Part shown: piece after piece, positions 12,285-24,085 of the stretch | Layout: the number at the start of each line of letters is the position of its first letter | Numbering within the stretch: position 1 is the stretch's first letter | NCBI GenBank assembly: GCA_032622095.1 | Contig: CP136066.1 | Span: 188,208,716-188,272,715 of the forward strand | Direction: 5' to 3' | Length of the DNA stretch: 64,000 nucleotides | Source: Siphonodentalium dalli | Lineage: Eukaryota > Mollusca > Scaphopoda > Gadilida > Siphonodentaliidae | Program-made: the position numbers and the translations under genes | Notes under the pieces: generated by a model | The model's database searches: none | Seen by the model: the letters and a program-made list of their open reading frames with translations, nothing else | What the model was told of the DNA's origin: nothing

Positions 12285-12509
12285 TTAATATAGACAAATA
12301 ATATAATCAATCTTCAATTTTGTCTTTTTCACAGAAAAATGGATATGTAATGCTCTACGTAATCGACTCCTTAACCAGAGCAGAATTATGGGTAACTTTT
12401 CAGGATTTAGTCGGAAATATGGCTTGTTGCCATTCATCGGACAGCTCTCAGAAAAGTTACCCATAATTCTGCTGTGGATAAGGAGTCGATTATTTAGAGC
12501 ATTACTGTA
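12285..12509. repeat. Duplicated segment, copy 2 (pairs with 184-432)
   Basis: It starts at the TTAA and TATAGACAAATAATATAATC, runs through GTCTTTTTCACAGAAAAATG and then a family D element, matching 184-432. The ends coincide with transposon ends, so this is a duplicated nested block, not chance similarity. Confidence 0.8.
12346..12507. mobile_element. Family D foldback MITE (deletion derivative)
   Basis: The left arm is nearly complete from GTAATGCTCTACGTAATCG to CATCGGACAGCTCTCAG. The right arm has lost about half and resumes at AAAAGTTACCCATAATTCTG, ending at GCATTACTG and TA. The left arm has CCAGAGC, as in the copy at 245-430, but the right arm keeps CTGCTGTGG. Confidence 0.85.
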
Positions 12510-14340
12510 CTTGTATGATGAGGGTTCACGCAAAATCTTATACTGCTTATTTAACAGTGTTTGTTTTTCGAAAGTTACTAGGAAGAGTATGTCCCTCAAC
12601 ACATCATCACTTCAAGAGCAAATAGATAAATACCGTGGCTCTGAGTTTACACAAATACCTATTTTCGTATCATCCTAAAAGGCTCACAGCTGGAACGTGA
12701 GCATATCACTAAGCAGATACTTCTGGAATTATTTTAGAAAGCAAAACTAAGGGCCAATCACAATAAGAGTGAGGAACTCCCGTTGATGCCAAAGGAAGGC
12801 AGACTGTTGGAGGTCCATGGCCCACTAATTAGCCATCTTTAGCCATCTCTCCTGGCCTGCTAGATGTCTGAGGCTCTCCAATAGCAAGCTAAACAAATTA
12901 TCATGATTAAGTCTTATTCCTTTTGCAACAGGTCCCGCATTACATTTCCAAGGAATTTTACAAATAGAAAAGTGGGATCTTAACTGTTATAGAGAAAATA
13001 GCCACACTAGTCAAACAGATCAGATTTCGGCTTGGCAAATATTATTACAGGCAAGGGTTTGAATTTGATATTATTGAATAGGGGATTCTGGATCCCTTTC
13101 TATTGTTTTGCTGGTAGGGTTGTCGCGGATATTGATACTTTCGACACCACCCATTACCGGAGGTGTGGAAGATAAAGATCTCACCCAATTATAAATGAGA
13201 TCATCCTCATGTGGGAACCGATCTATGATTGGTTGGCTTATTATCCATTATGGAAACCAATTTGACTTTGGTGACAAATGCGAACCATTTTTATTTAACC
13301 TTAAAATTACTCTTGAGGGTCAGGTGGCACATTGAAATTGTTAACATTTTGAAATGAACATTTAATTCTTCCGTTAAAATTAAAGGCTGAAAAGTCCAAA
13401 TTCCTTAATATTCTGAAGATCATATATGATAAGTATTTCATGTATTTATGGACTTATTTTAATCCCAAGAACCAGGCAGTAATGTGACATAACTGAGCAT
13501 GACTATGTATAGTCCGAGGCTCCAAATGGTAATGGTCATGGACCTTTAAATAACTTTTTTCCATTTATTTATTTTACCCTGCCGCCCCTCAATTTGGTTT
13601 AGGAATTGGAACCATTTGCTCATTGTATTGGGTAAAAGTGGCAGGAAAAATGGTATTTTATACTATTATTTTTCTATAAATTTTGGAATTTTACTGCACA
13701 CATATATTAATATGAAAGAGATTTTCCTGCCCATTTTATAAATTTCACAACATAAATCCCCCCCCCCCCGGTCTTATTTATGGGTGTATACGGTAGTCAT
13801 ATATTTCTTGTAGTGTGATGGTGTTGGTAATAAGTGTGTCTGTCCATAAACAGATCCCTGGCTGAAGCTAATTGTATAAACCTCATCCCCTGGGGAACAA
13901 TATTCTAATTCTAACAGGGAAGGGATCTAGCTCAGTGGGTGTGGGAGGGTGACACCATTATAACAAGTAATTCAACAGTAGCCAAGCAGTCCAGAGTGAC
14001 TTGCCACATATGATTAATGCATTAACTTTAGATTAGTATTAGATGTTCAGAGGTTATTCTGGCATATGATTTCTATATCATAACTCCCCAGTCTTCCCAG
14101 AGACCTATTAAATAACAATAAATATGAGCTTAAAGCCTCCTTTCCATGGCTCAGCTAGTCACAGCAGTGTTTCAAAGGACTCTAACTACAGAATAAACTA
14201 CCCTGACTTGTTAGCATGTGTATAATCTCAGTTCTAATAATCTCAGGCCATGCAAAACTATATCTATTAGAATTCATGGGTAAATGTTCACCCTAATAAT
14301 GGTGCCACTATACAAGTATTTCAATTGATTTAAAGGGCTA
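12510..14340. other. No gene recognised; one poly-C run
   Basis: Intronic sequence. A 12-base C homopolymer lies at 13758-13769. I saw no other repeat family or coding signal. Confidence 0.5.
13758..13769 (+). repeat. 12-base C homopolymer
   Basis: Uninterrupted C run in AT-rich sequence, one of several similar tracts in the window. Confidence 0.95.
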
Positions 14341-14577
14341 CTGTACACTAAATCCGGCCATTTATGGACCATCTCCTTTTATACACAACAGAATATATGC
14401 AACAAATGTATGAATTTGAGCCATGGATGAGCGCAAATTACCATGTTGTTTGCATCGTTCATAGAGCAAATGAGTGTAATTTGCACTCATCCATGGATCA
14501 AATTCATACATTTGTTGCATATATTCTGTTGAGTATAAAAGGAGATGGTCCAATAATTGGTCGGATTTAGTGTACAG
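14341..14577. mobile_element. Foldback element G, 237 bp
   Basis: The inverted termini are CTGTACACTAAATCCG and its inverse. The long arms include GGACCATCTCCTTTTATAC, GAATATATGCAACAAATG and ATCCATGGATGA-type sequence. The central loop, about 14440-14475, is unpaired. I see no clear target duplication, and this is the only copy in the window. Confidence 0.8.
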
Positions 14578-15775
14578 TTCAGAAATCTCCTCATTTGTAT
14601 TGTAAATTGCAACATGATAATAGATATATAGAAAATACGGTGTATAATATAGACATGAATATATAATTTTGAAATAATTATTTGTACATAATAATATTTA
14701 TGGCATGATGTACCAAGTCGAGCAACAAACATCTAAATGTGTTGATATTCTGGGAATAGATTCATACAGATATTGAAATCTAAATTGTTAAAGTTATGAT
14801 CATGAGCCCTAAAGTAATTATTTTAAACCTTCGAATCTTCTTGGAAAGTTTTTGGCAACCATGAATAAAGATCTATATTCATGGAAGATCAAACAGATAA
14901 TTCATAATTAACACGGATGAATATGATTTGTTTATTAGTCAGCTAAATAAGGTAGACATTTCCTTAAAATATATGGAACGCCTCTATGAAAATGGACTAA
15001 CTAGATCTGAATAAGTGTTCCCGTGAGTATGCTATATTATGATGCTATCAGTGGTGGAGACTTCTGGCCGGACGCGAAGAATATCTCTTACAATCGCGAT
15101 CCATAAACTATAGATTTTGTATTGGCCTAGCCTCAGTCTGGTGTACGAAGCATGTGATTTATGATTTGAGCGCGTAATATTGACACCGTAACAAGTACAT
15201 CTATCAAACTGCCCTATGAGTGCTGTCATCTCCTTATAGCCTTCCCTGAAGTGTGATGTGTAAGGGATTTGTATCATCATACCATGAAGTCAAATTCACT
15301 TCATGCACGACTTAATCGGCCATGACGTTTTATGGCTAAGGACCCCTCAAGTGTGTAATAACTCGGTTGGCAAATGAATGAAATCCTTACAATAGTGCAT
15401 AATCACCGAAACAATTTTTTTCATATATTTTCATATATTTGATATAAATGGTACTCCATTAATCATGTAACTCTAGTATGATGTGATGATCATGCTGTGT
15501 GTCTGGCTGTTCTATAATTTGGCAGGTCATGTTTGTGCTAAATGGTTGTGGCATACACTTCATTCAGTAAATATTTCAAGATGGTTGTTCCTCCTGGAGG
15601 CAGAGAAAAAAATCCCACTTCATTCATCTGTCTGGTTAATTGAAAACTGCAGGTATTTAAAGCAATTTATGACCTTCAAACCTAAATAATAGTATGCATA
15701 TATCATACACCACTCAAAAGAGGGAATTCCAAAAACACATAGTTATAGACAGCTTTATCAACAGGAAAACTAACT
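14578..15775. other. No gene or repeat recognised
   Basis: AT-rich intronic sequence without recognisable repeats or exons. Confidence 0.5.
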
Positions 15776-15779
15776 TTAA

Positions 15780-16026
15780 CCCTTTAGATACTAAATACTC
15801 ATTGACGAGTAGTTATCCCTTTGGAATTGTTCAGATGATAAGTTCAACAAAGGTCGTTTGTTGAACTTATTATCTGAATATGTCCCTCCAATAAATAGGA
15901 CTCCTTCTGCATGTTTATTATCTGGCATTCTGCTTATTTTTCTGATCAACTCTCGAGATGAGTAATAGACCATTCCAATATATACCTTTATAAGTGAATG
16001 GAAGAATCCATTTAGTATAGAAAGGG
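15780..16026 (+). mobile_element. Family F TTAA MITE, 247 bp
   Basis: TTAA at 15776-15779 precedes CCCTTTAGATACTAAATACT, then CATTGACGAGTAGTTATCCC. A central palindrome (TTCAACAAAGGTCGTTTGTTGAA with longer arms) is followed by a non-palindromic right half. It ends AGAATCCATTTAGTATAGAA then AGGG, followed by TTGA. It is the first member of a tight cluster with family D (16058) and family B (16342) elements. Confidence 0.85.
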
Positions 16027-16057
16027 TTGATAGGAATAAAATCTAGACTATGAACTA

Positions 16058-16270
16058 CAGTAATGCCCTAAGTAATCGACCTCTTAACCACAGCAGAATT
16101 ATGGGTAACTTTTCAGGATTTAGTCGGAAATATGGCTTGTTGCCATTCATCGGAAAGCTCTCGGGGAGAACTTTCCGATGAATGGCAACAAGCCATATTT
16201 CCGACTAAATCCTGAAAAGTTACCCATAATTCTGCTGTGGTTAAGAGGTCGATTACTTAGGGCATTACTG
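16058..16270. mobile_element. Family D TA-flanked foldback MITE, full length
   Basis: This 213-bp copy is flanked by TA (16056-16057, 16271-16272). The arms are nearly perfect mirror images around CTCTCGGGGAGAA. A private change (GACCTCTTAAC in the left arm) is mirrored as GTTAAGAGGTC in the right arm. Transcribed RNA would fold into a hairpin with a stem of about 100 bp. Confidence 0.93.
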
Positions 16271-16341
16271 TATAGCTGAATAATTTCCTTCATTCATTTC
16301 CGTATTCACTACACTCTACGATGCCTTGCCCTCATATTCAA

Positions 16342-16583
16342 CCCTTTCATAATTGAAGCTACGCTGTTGCAGCATTAAAGACCCTGTGCCAGTGCATTCT
16401 CTTAAATATGCGAGTCTCCCATAGGGAGCCTCGCATATAAGAGAATGCACTGGCTTACAATGTCAATGTAAACATTGTAATTGTATTCAATATATTCTCT
16501 TATATATGCGAGACTCGCATATATAAGAGAAAGCATTGGCACAGGTTTTCACAAAATTTCAGGAAGCTCCAGCTATGAAAAGG
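16342..16583. mobile_element. Family B TTAA MITE, 242 bp
   Basis: CCCTTTCATAATTGAAGCTA leads to GCAGCATTAAAGA. It has a first hairpin cassette with core CTCCCATAGGGAG, a spacer, a second cassette lacking the core, and TTTCAGGAAGCTCCAGC ... AAAGG, then TTAA (16584-16587). The left flank is TTCA. Confidence 0.82.
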
Positions 16584-17085
16584 TTAATGCCTCAGCATCA
16601 TGATTCCTAAATCTACCATGGCAAACTATGCATTAATATTTTGTCTTTTATTTTTCATTTATATTATCACGTGACAATCCTGTTGATCAGACCCAGATCT
16701 GTAGATATATGCATGAATAACATTATAGGGAGTTATTCAAAAAAATTGGAAGTTGGCAAAGGAATGCATACATCTATTGTTTACGTAATTTAAATCTAAA
16801 TTAATTTATGGCATATCGTTGAACTATATTTAATTTTTTTTCTTGGGCACATTCCCAGCATGACAATTAAGCTCATTAAAGTTCATGAATCGTTATAGGT
16901 CACATATTTCTATATTTTTGGAAATTCCTGACAAAATGTTTAGTAGCTATTTTTGGGCAATTTCCATCTGGTTGTCGTTTCTATAACAGATAGGGGGTGA
17001 CCTATTCAGTTTTCAATTTGTGTTCTATATTGACAAATCTGTTGCTCCTGAACCAACAATTACTACAGAATTTTAAACTTCTACC

Positions 17086-17181
17086 GATAGCTTTCCGATG
17101 AATGGCAGCAAGTCATATTTCCGACTAAATCCTGAAAAATTTCAGCTGTGATTTAGGGGTCGATTATTTAGGACATTACTG
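17086..17181 (+). mobile_element. Family D single right arm
   Basis: Only the right arm is clear: GATAGCTTTCCGATGAATGG, then CATATTTCCGACTAAATCC and GGTCGATTATTTAGGACATT, ending ACTG and TA. Upstream (17063-17085) is a much-decayed trace of the left arm. No hairpin remains. Confidence 0.75.
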
Positions 17182-17183
17182 TA

Positions 17184-18299
17184 GTTAAAAATAGCGTAAT
17201 AAATTTTCTGTCACATTACAAATTATGACAACTAATTAAACAATATGAAGAGTCCAGAATTGACAAATAATACCTTAATAATAAAAGTATTTCAAGAATT
17301 TCAACAGTTTAAACAGAATATCTTATTTGCGAAAATGAAACTGAAAGGAGATATCTGTCAATCGTAAAACTATTTTAATGCAAAATGTGCACAGTGATGT
17401 CACACTGCAGGGATTGCCGGGATAAGCTATTTATAGCGGCGGTGATAGGAATGATGGTGATTGGTTGAATATTTTCAGACTCTGGGATCCACCTAGCACA
17501 TGTAGCTAATTCAATAGTCTGTATTTCAATCTATTGGGATGAGTGGCATCGCATGTGTACATAATGACTTTTTCTGTATCTGCATATAGCCTAGATTCGA
17601 TGCAAACCGTTTTAATGAGCCTCAAAAGAATGAAATCGAGCATCGTTCCTCGTATTATTGTTTCTGTGATCTGAGTCTTGCTGATAGTTCTGAAACATGC
17701 GAACATGTCATCAAGGCAGTTAGTCCAGCGAAAAATTCTCAATCATCGAAAATCCTGCCTGTTTATCGGTAATTTGAATTTCAATTAGCCATGCAAGAAA
17801 CCTATTAAGGAAATTCCCGATGGAATTTCAATTAATCTTTGGATATATTGTGCAAGCATATGCTCGGATGATCGCCTAGTGCATTGTGTGCCATTTGCCA
17901 TAATCTGCAAAATTTCAAGTGATTGTGCATCGAATCTGCATCGCGGACACATCAAGGCATACAGCACAATAAAATTATCACATTTTACAAAATTGCGATG
18001 AGACTGAGCATGAATATAGGAGATTTCTTGTATTTTCCTTGTATATATTTTTTGTTAAAGATGGCCTTGAACTTTCATGGGATAGGCTTAGGTTGAACAT
18101 CAGAGAATGGCCAATAGCGGTAAGCTAATTTGAAATATATACAGTATGCCAATTTATTTGAGTCAGTGGTTGTTGCTTTTACGAAAGAATTAGAACAATT
18201 TTCTTTATACAGTTAGGGAGCTAGAGAGAATGTCATTTATATGATATCTGTTACAAGTATGAGATTTGGTTGTTGTGGAATGTTTGTCCTCACATAAAC
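17184..18299. other. No gene or repeat recognised
   Basis: Intronic sequence, moderately AT-rich. Minus-strand open frames at 17506-17742 and 17785-17967 have no recognised family. Confidence 0.5.
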
Positions 18300-18537
18300 A
18301 CTTTTATACAAAATACCCATTGACGAGTAGTTCCCTTAGGAAATGTTCAGTTAAAAAGTTCAACAAACCAATGTTTACTGAACTTATTATCTAAACATTT
18401 CCCACCAATGAATATGAATTATTATTCTCTTGTATAATCTGTTTTTTCTGTTTGTTGTCTGCTTTTATTACCTGAACACCCTCCAAGTGGATAATAGGCC
18501 GTTCCAATATATACTTTTGTAACTGAGTGGGAGAATA
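18300..18537 (+). mobile_element. Family F MITE, decayed ends
   Basis: CATTGACGAGTAGTTCCC, a central palindrome with GTTCAACAAACC and GAACTTATTATC, and a right half with CCAATATATACTTTTGTAAC and TGAGTGGGAGAATAAAG match other family F copies. The outer termini and TTAA are degraded. Confidence 0.75.
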
Positions 18538-18769
18538 AAGAAAAGGACATTCATAATAACCAAACTGGTAGAGCTGATTTTATCAAAGAGAAGCATTATT
18601 TATATATACAGTTAAATTATATATAGGTATAATTATGATACATCAGCCTCACCCCAAACCATGATATACCACTCTGTATGAATATGTTATTTACAGGTCC
18701 TTCATGTGTAAGAAAATTGCTTCTAAAGGCATCGCTCACCAATGCTAGAGATGCTGAGTAGTGTCTTAA

Positions 18770-19027
18770 CCCATTGAGTGCCAGGTCGATTTTTGTATCG
18801 ATTTTTGTATCAACCCATATACCCTGTGCCAATGCATTCTCTTATATATGCGAGTCGACCATAGGTCGCCTCGCATATATAAGAGAATGCATTGGCCTAA
18901 CAATTTTTTATTTTTTTTTATTTTTTTTTACAATTTTTTACAATTTTAATAATTTATTCTTATATTCTTTAACAGAGTTATTTTGTAGGTTTAGGGCCGA
19001 TGAGATCGGCCCCTGGCACTCAAAGGG
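18770..19027. mobile_element. Family C TTAA-flanked MITE, 258 bp
   Basis: TTAA (18766-18769 and 19028-19031) flanks CCCATTGAGTGCCAGG ... CCTGGCACTCAAAGGG. Inside is one 69-bp hairpin (18828-18896) identical in type to family A's cassette, with loop GTCGACCATAGGTCGCC. An AT-rich spacer and a small duplication of TCGATTTTTGTA are also present. The termini differ from families A, B and F. Confidence 0.9.
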
Positions 19028-19099
19028 TTAAGATACAGCATAAGATCATAAGGTATGGACAATAAGAATGATATGTTTCGAGGTTTCACCTCTTTGAAT

Positions 19100-19474
19100 C
19101 AGGGGCGCCGGAAGAGGGGGCAGAGGGGGCAGCTGACCGCCCTGCTCTTGACCAAGGGAGGCGAGCGGGGGCAGAACTTGCCCTTTTTCTGGAGACAGAA
19201 AATGCTTTTTGTGTGTTTAATCTCGTGTTTTATAGCAATATGTGACTTTTTTGGTCCAAATACCACCAATTTCACAAGGAATATTAATTTTTTGTCAATT
19301 TTATCACAAAACGGCCATAAAAACCGACAAATACCATTAAAATAGGGATTTTTGCCACAATTAATTTATGGTTATTTTCCCGAGTTTGCGGAGAAAATGC
19401 CCTTTTTTCGCGGAAAAGTGCCCTTTTTGTAGGCTCTGCCCCCCCCCTGCCCTTGGATGCTTCCGGCGCCCCTG
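19100..19474. mobile_element. Non-autonomous hAT-like MITE, 375 bp
   Basis: A perfect 15-bp inverted terminus, CAGGGGCGCCGGAAG, is flanked by a perfect 8-bp duplication, CTTTGAAT (19092-19099 and 19475-19482). The subterminal regions are GC-rich with repeated CTGCCC-like blocks, while the interior is AT-rich. No transposase reading frame is present. A CAGGGGCG end with an 8-bp duplication is typical of the hAT superfamily. Confidence 0.93.
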
Positions 19475-19482
19475 CTTTGAAT

Positions 19483-20634
19483 CATCACACATTATAAAGT
19501 CAAACAATGATATCAATTCAAACGATCGTATCAATAGCAGCTGAACGGGACATATCTCATCTCATGAAATAAGAAATATTGTGGCTAGACATTAGACGAG
19601 TGATGCCGAAACGAGGTCATCACAGTCCCACTTGAATGAATCGACCAATAATATGCAACCAGAAGCACATTGATAGGGAAATAAAGCCACAGCAGGCCAC
19701 TGATTTCCATTTCAAGGAAAACGATAATATTTGGGCCATTTCTTTTGCGTGTTTAGTCTTCAATTTTTTCAAACAATTCTGGAGTGAAATTACCGCATTT
19801 TCAATTTTCTTTTGTACGAGCTATGTGAAAATAGACAAGAGGCTTTGAATCTTTGTGAGGTCCCATTGAGTCGAGTTTGTTGTAAAAAATTTAATAAATA
19901 TCGTAAGAGAGTTTTTCGCGGTCTGAATACTTTCGCGCTCTTGTTGAAAATTAAATAACTTCCTTAAGGATGGTTCAAGTCTTTGCAATCATACATACAG
20001 AGAGAAAACCACTCCAGTGTTCTATTGTTATGCTAAAACACCACCAACTCAGCCCATCTCCACAACATGTTTGATTAAATTTCTCTCCTAGGAAAAACCA
20101 CCCAGTGCGGAAAAGCAATATTATACAGTTTTCTTATTTCTATTCTACAATGCAAATGAACATTTGCACATTTTCGCCATCTCCGATATCAAAATATCGT
20201 GTTGAAGCAGCACATGACACAATAAAAAGATTTGTTGTTGTTTTATTGAGATAAACGATATGGGCAAATTGCAAAATATCAAGGCAGGGAACCACAGTGT
20301 TGAGGGAAGAATATCTATAGATAAATTTGGAGTTAATAGTAAATTCTTTGTCTAAAGAGCCCACAAACTTTGCCTCTGGAGCTATTACTAGTAACCAAGA
20401 ATGCATCCCTACAAATAATTTAATAGGAATCAACTAACTTGTCATCGAATATTCAGTTATCAAAGATTTAGGAGAAACCACAAAACAGTGGCAACATTTT
20501 ATGGATAATTTGGAAACCTTCTCATAATAATTTGTTTAAAAGCGCACAACACGCTAAAAAGATTTTTTGTTGTCTCACAAAGATAACTGAGATTGGTACA
20601 TGTCAATTGTTAGAATATTTAATTTTTTAGTTCC
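19483..20634. other. No gene or repeat recognised
   Basis: AT-rich intronic sequence without recognisable features. Confidence 0.5.
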
Positions 20635-20638
20635 TTAA

Positions 20639-20858
20639 CCCTTTGATGGCGGAGCTTCCTGAATTTTTGCGAAAACCCTGTGCCAATGCATTCTCTAATA
20701 TATGCGAGTCGCCCATAGGGCGCCTTGCATATATAAGTGAATGCATTGGCCTAACAATATTTACCTTGATCTTGTATGCAATGGGAGACTCGCATATATA
20801 ATAAGAAAATGCATTGGGTCTTTGATGGTGCACCAGCACAACTCCTATCATGAAAGGG
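20639..20858. mobile_element. Family B TTAA MITE, 220 bp
   Basis: TTAA at 20635-20638 precedes CCCTTTGATGGCGGAGCTTC, then CTGAATTTTTGCGAAAACCC. The first cassette has core GCCCATAGGGCGCC and the second is shortened (CAATGGGAGACTCGC). The right end is CACCAGCACAACTCCTATCA, then TGAAAGGG, followed by TTTA. Confidence 0.82.
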
Positions 20859-20862
20859 TTTA

Positions 20863-21508
20863 GGATGTTTCGCTCTATAAATTTGAATCACACATACAAT
20901 GAGACATCTCCCCAGCTCCTCCGCAGAGCTTTCTTAGAAATTAGAGAAGCCATTATGACGTGTATTGAGATGTGCTCCCATTCTTTAACAACACTGAACT
21001 CAGAATTGCATTCTTATTCACACGAGGAGTACAATACTCGGCACATTATTTGTGATAATTGTCCAAATGGCCCTCATCTCAGCACAGTAACTACGGACTC
21101 TTCACGGAGAAGAGACTAATAGTCGACCATCGAGGCTAATCACTCCCCCAGGGCGAGGCTGCCGAATAAAATTCTTCCTACGCTTAGCGTCGAGATGTTT
21201 GGGGATGCAGCGTAGCACTGATGCTTCACGTCTTAATTTATTTTTATTTGTTTTGGATACAATAAGGAATTAGATTAGGCAAAATATGAATAATTTCCAT
21301 GAAAATGTATATGATGAGGAACGATCGTGATCTCCATCGACCTTCTCTTATAATGCAATTAGTTGTTGGCTGTAGACGACACGCCATGAAAACATAACGT
21401 CTGATAACATATGAGCGCGTGGAATGTTGAATATCGATAAAACCATCTTTGACTCGATCTACATGAGAATGTACTAGTGTCAGAAAGATGGAATAGCTTC
21501 TGAGGTCG
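20863..21508. other. No gene or repeat recognised
   Basis: Intronic sequence between MITEs. An 89-codon plus-strand open frame (20850-21119) begins inside the preceding MITE and has no recognised homology. Confidence 0.5.
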
Positions 21509-21516
21509 GGGATGAT

Positions 21517-21935
21517 CAAGCCTGAGTTGAGTGTGCCTGTCATTTGCAGAATGAGGTCCCCAGAGGGTGAATTTAGTGATGCTATCCTGCATAGCGGGCT
21601 AGCATCACAAAATTCTCCCTCTCGGGACCTCATTCTGCATGGCCCCATCTGCTATGGGAGACACAGACTCAGATTGAAGTTCCCAAATGGTGAATATTGT
21701 GATGTACACCCATTGGGAACCTCGATTATGCAACTGTTGTCTGCCAGTTTGGGGATATAGAGAAACTAAAATAGAAGCTATGTGATGAAGAAACTTTCCA
21801 GAGAAGATTAGGCCTGAGCAGAATGAGGTCCAGGTTGAATTTGGTGATGCTAGCCCGCTATGTGGGATAGCGTCACTAAATTAACCCTCTGGGGACCTCA
21901 TTCTGCAAATGACAGGCACACTAAACTCAGGCTTG
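21517..21935 (-). mobile_element. Family E hAT-like MITE, long form with spacer, 419 bp
   Basis: The termini CAAGCCTGAGTTGAGTGTG and inverse are flanked by a perfect 8-bp duplication, GGGATGAT (21509-21516 and 21936-21943). Two hairpins (about 21549-21640 and 21820-21905) flank a spacer of about 180 bp. The spacer is in the opposite orientation to that in the copies at 39814 and 53371: GAAGATTAGGCCT here lies next to the second hairpin. Confidence 0.92.
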
Positions 21936-21943
21936 GGGATGAT

Positions 21944-24083
21944 GGAGTATGGTGATCTGACGAGGCATATTGATATTAAAGAACTACTTTCGGGCCATGT
22001 TTCCTATAGTGAAGTGAAACTCAATGTTGTGATAGATATCTGTCCAATGACCTTGAGTTTATATCTCTCCTCTATATATTTATAGAATGAATTTAACGAT
22101 GAATATGCGTTACCATTTTAATTTAACTTTCCACTGTATAAAAGATCGTTCCTGCACCAAAGAGTGTCACTCAAAGTGAAAAATCTGTTAGATGTACAAT
22201 TTTCTATTTCTTGACAAAGGACGCATTTTTTTACTCCATTTTAATCCAAGATAATAACATGTTTTGGCATAAAAATTAATGAGTGAAATAAATGTTCAAA
22301 CTTGGTGTGCAGCTTTAACTTTCAAGTGTAAAATTCCCTTCTAGGCTTTTCAGAGGTCCACAAAACCCTGAAATATCAGCTGAAATAAGAACTGTTCTGG
22401 TCTATGTTCTGAGAGCAATATATAACCACTTTTATATAAAGTTTAATACATCATACACAAGCTCACAAAAAATATACTGTTTTCTTGTCAATTTATTTTC
22501 TTCACAGTATTTGTTTATATATATGCTCGACCCCTGTCCCACAAAAGCATGAGCTGCTACCTTGTCAGATCTAAACCCCATTCATATATTTCTTCTACTG
22601 AAAAAATCATCATACGATTATTGTCTGTAACCCTCTGTTATTCAGCTCAATTCAGAGCTGATACCATGTAGCACATATATATGAAAGGTTGTAATCACAT
22701 TTCTACAAATGAGCTGTAGTGATTGTCTGTAAAACCATGTGCATCGTGGCAGTCAAGTGTAAAATGAGTTTGACACATGTTCTAATAAGATTCATGTTCT
22801 GGTTCACTTGTTCATCAACCAGGCACGGGTTCTTGTGTGTTTTTATCATTGAGGTAAAGTACACAGTTCAGCAGATAAAAAACTCAGCTCATTTCCTTCG
22901 ACCCATAATATCAAGTAATTCTATTAAAGTTAAAGTTCAAATTGCAATGGTAATGATCGCGAACAAAAAAGAACGGATACAAAAAAACCCTGCTGTCGCC
23001 ACTGATCCGCTGCCTGCTGGATGATATTACAACTACCCATCTCAATGTTAATTAAGGTTTCTAAATGAATCTGAAACCATTTGTAAAATTGGGATTATGG
23101 CCCTTTTCTGTTGGCGAGGCATCGGAATAACGATGTTCATACACAGCCTATTGTATGCGGGCGTCATACTGCGGAAACTGCTTTAATGCTAAAATCTAAT
23201 TTGGGCTTTGGGGACCACCACGGGCTCCGCGTCAAACAATGGGAGTATCCGATTAGCCAGAATGTAGTCCTCGTGGAATAAACTAAGAGATGCAAATGAT
23301 GATATCATTAAGGACGGGCGGACTGGTTCTGAATCTTAAAGCGTTTTCACATTGTGTTTTGCTTCTGGGATATATTGATTCAGTTCAGTTATCTAAATAT
23401 AATTGCGACCAAATGTTCTAATTCTCCGATATTCAAATCCCGGAGAAGACATTGTTTAGTAATAGGAATAAGATACTAATCATGTTATGCAGGAGAAGTC
23501 ACTTCCATTTCTTCACAACGAATCAATTGAGCGAATCTCTGACCCTTAGTGGTTTGGCTTTTCTTTTGGGAAATATAGTGAGTCATTGAATGTTATATCA
23601 GATAGATGGCATTACTTTCTTTCTTTCCGTTTCATAAATGTCATGGGATTGAAAAAATTTACATTTCCTCTCTAATTTTTCTGATATAAATTCCCAAAAT
23701 GTTCAACCACAACCAAATAGAATTTGTTAGGAAATTTAAGATCTTCGTGACAATAAAACCTAAAATTTATATTGTGGAATTTGCTCCCCCATTGGATAGC
23801 GGGAGCAAATTTTCATATTAAATTTGTTTTTTATTTTAGCTGAAGATGTCAAGATATGGACTTTATTAAATTGATAAATTAAAAGTCACTAATACTTTTT
23901 AGTTAGTTTGTCACCTGCTTGAAACATTCATCAAGTTGCATCCATATTTCAATCAATGAGAAAAAGTTGACTGATCACTTAACCTAAAATAGCTGTTTGT
24001 ACTGATATATAGAGAATACCTACAGTTTTTGTTGGAATTTTCACAAGCGGCTGCAATGTATTCTTTTGACTATTTGTGCCTAA
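21944..24083. other. No gene or repeat recognised
   Basis: About 2.1 kb of intronic sequence without MITEs. The 101-codon plus-strand frame at 22719-23024 shows no recognised domain. Confidence 0.5.
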
Positions 24084-24085
24084 TA

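Noticed and set aside
21244-21760. Open frames reading MRSPEGEF / LNSPSGDLILQM, seen at many places
   Set aside because: They are translations of the family E palindrome and recur with every copy on both strands.
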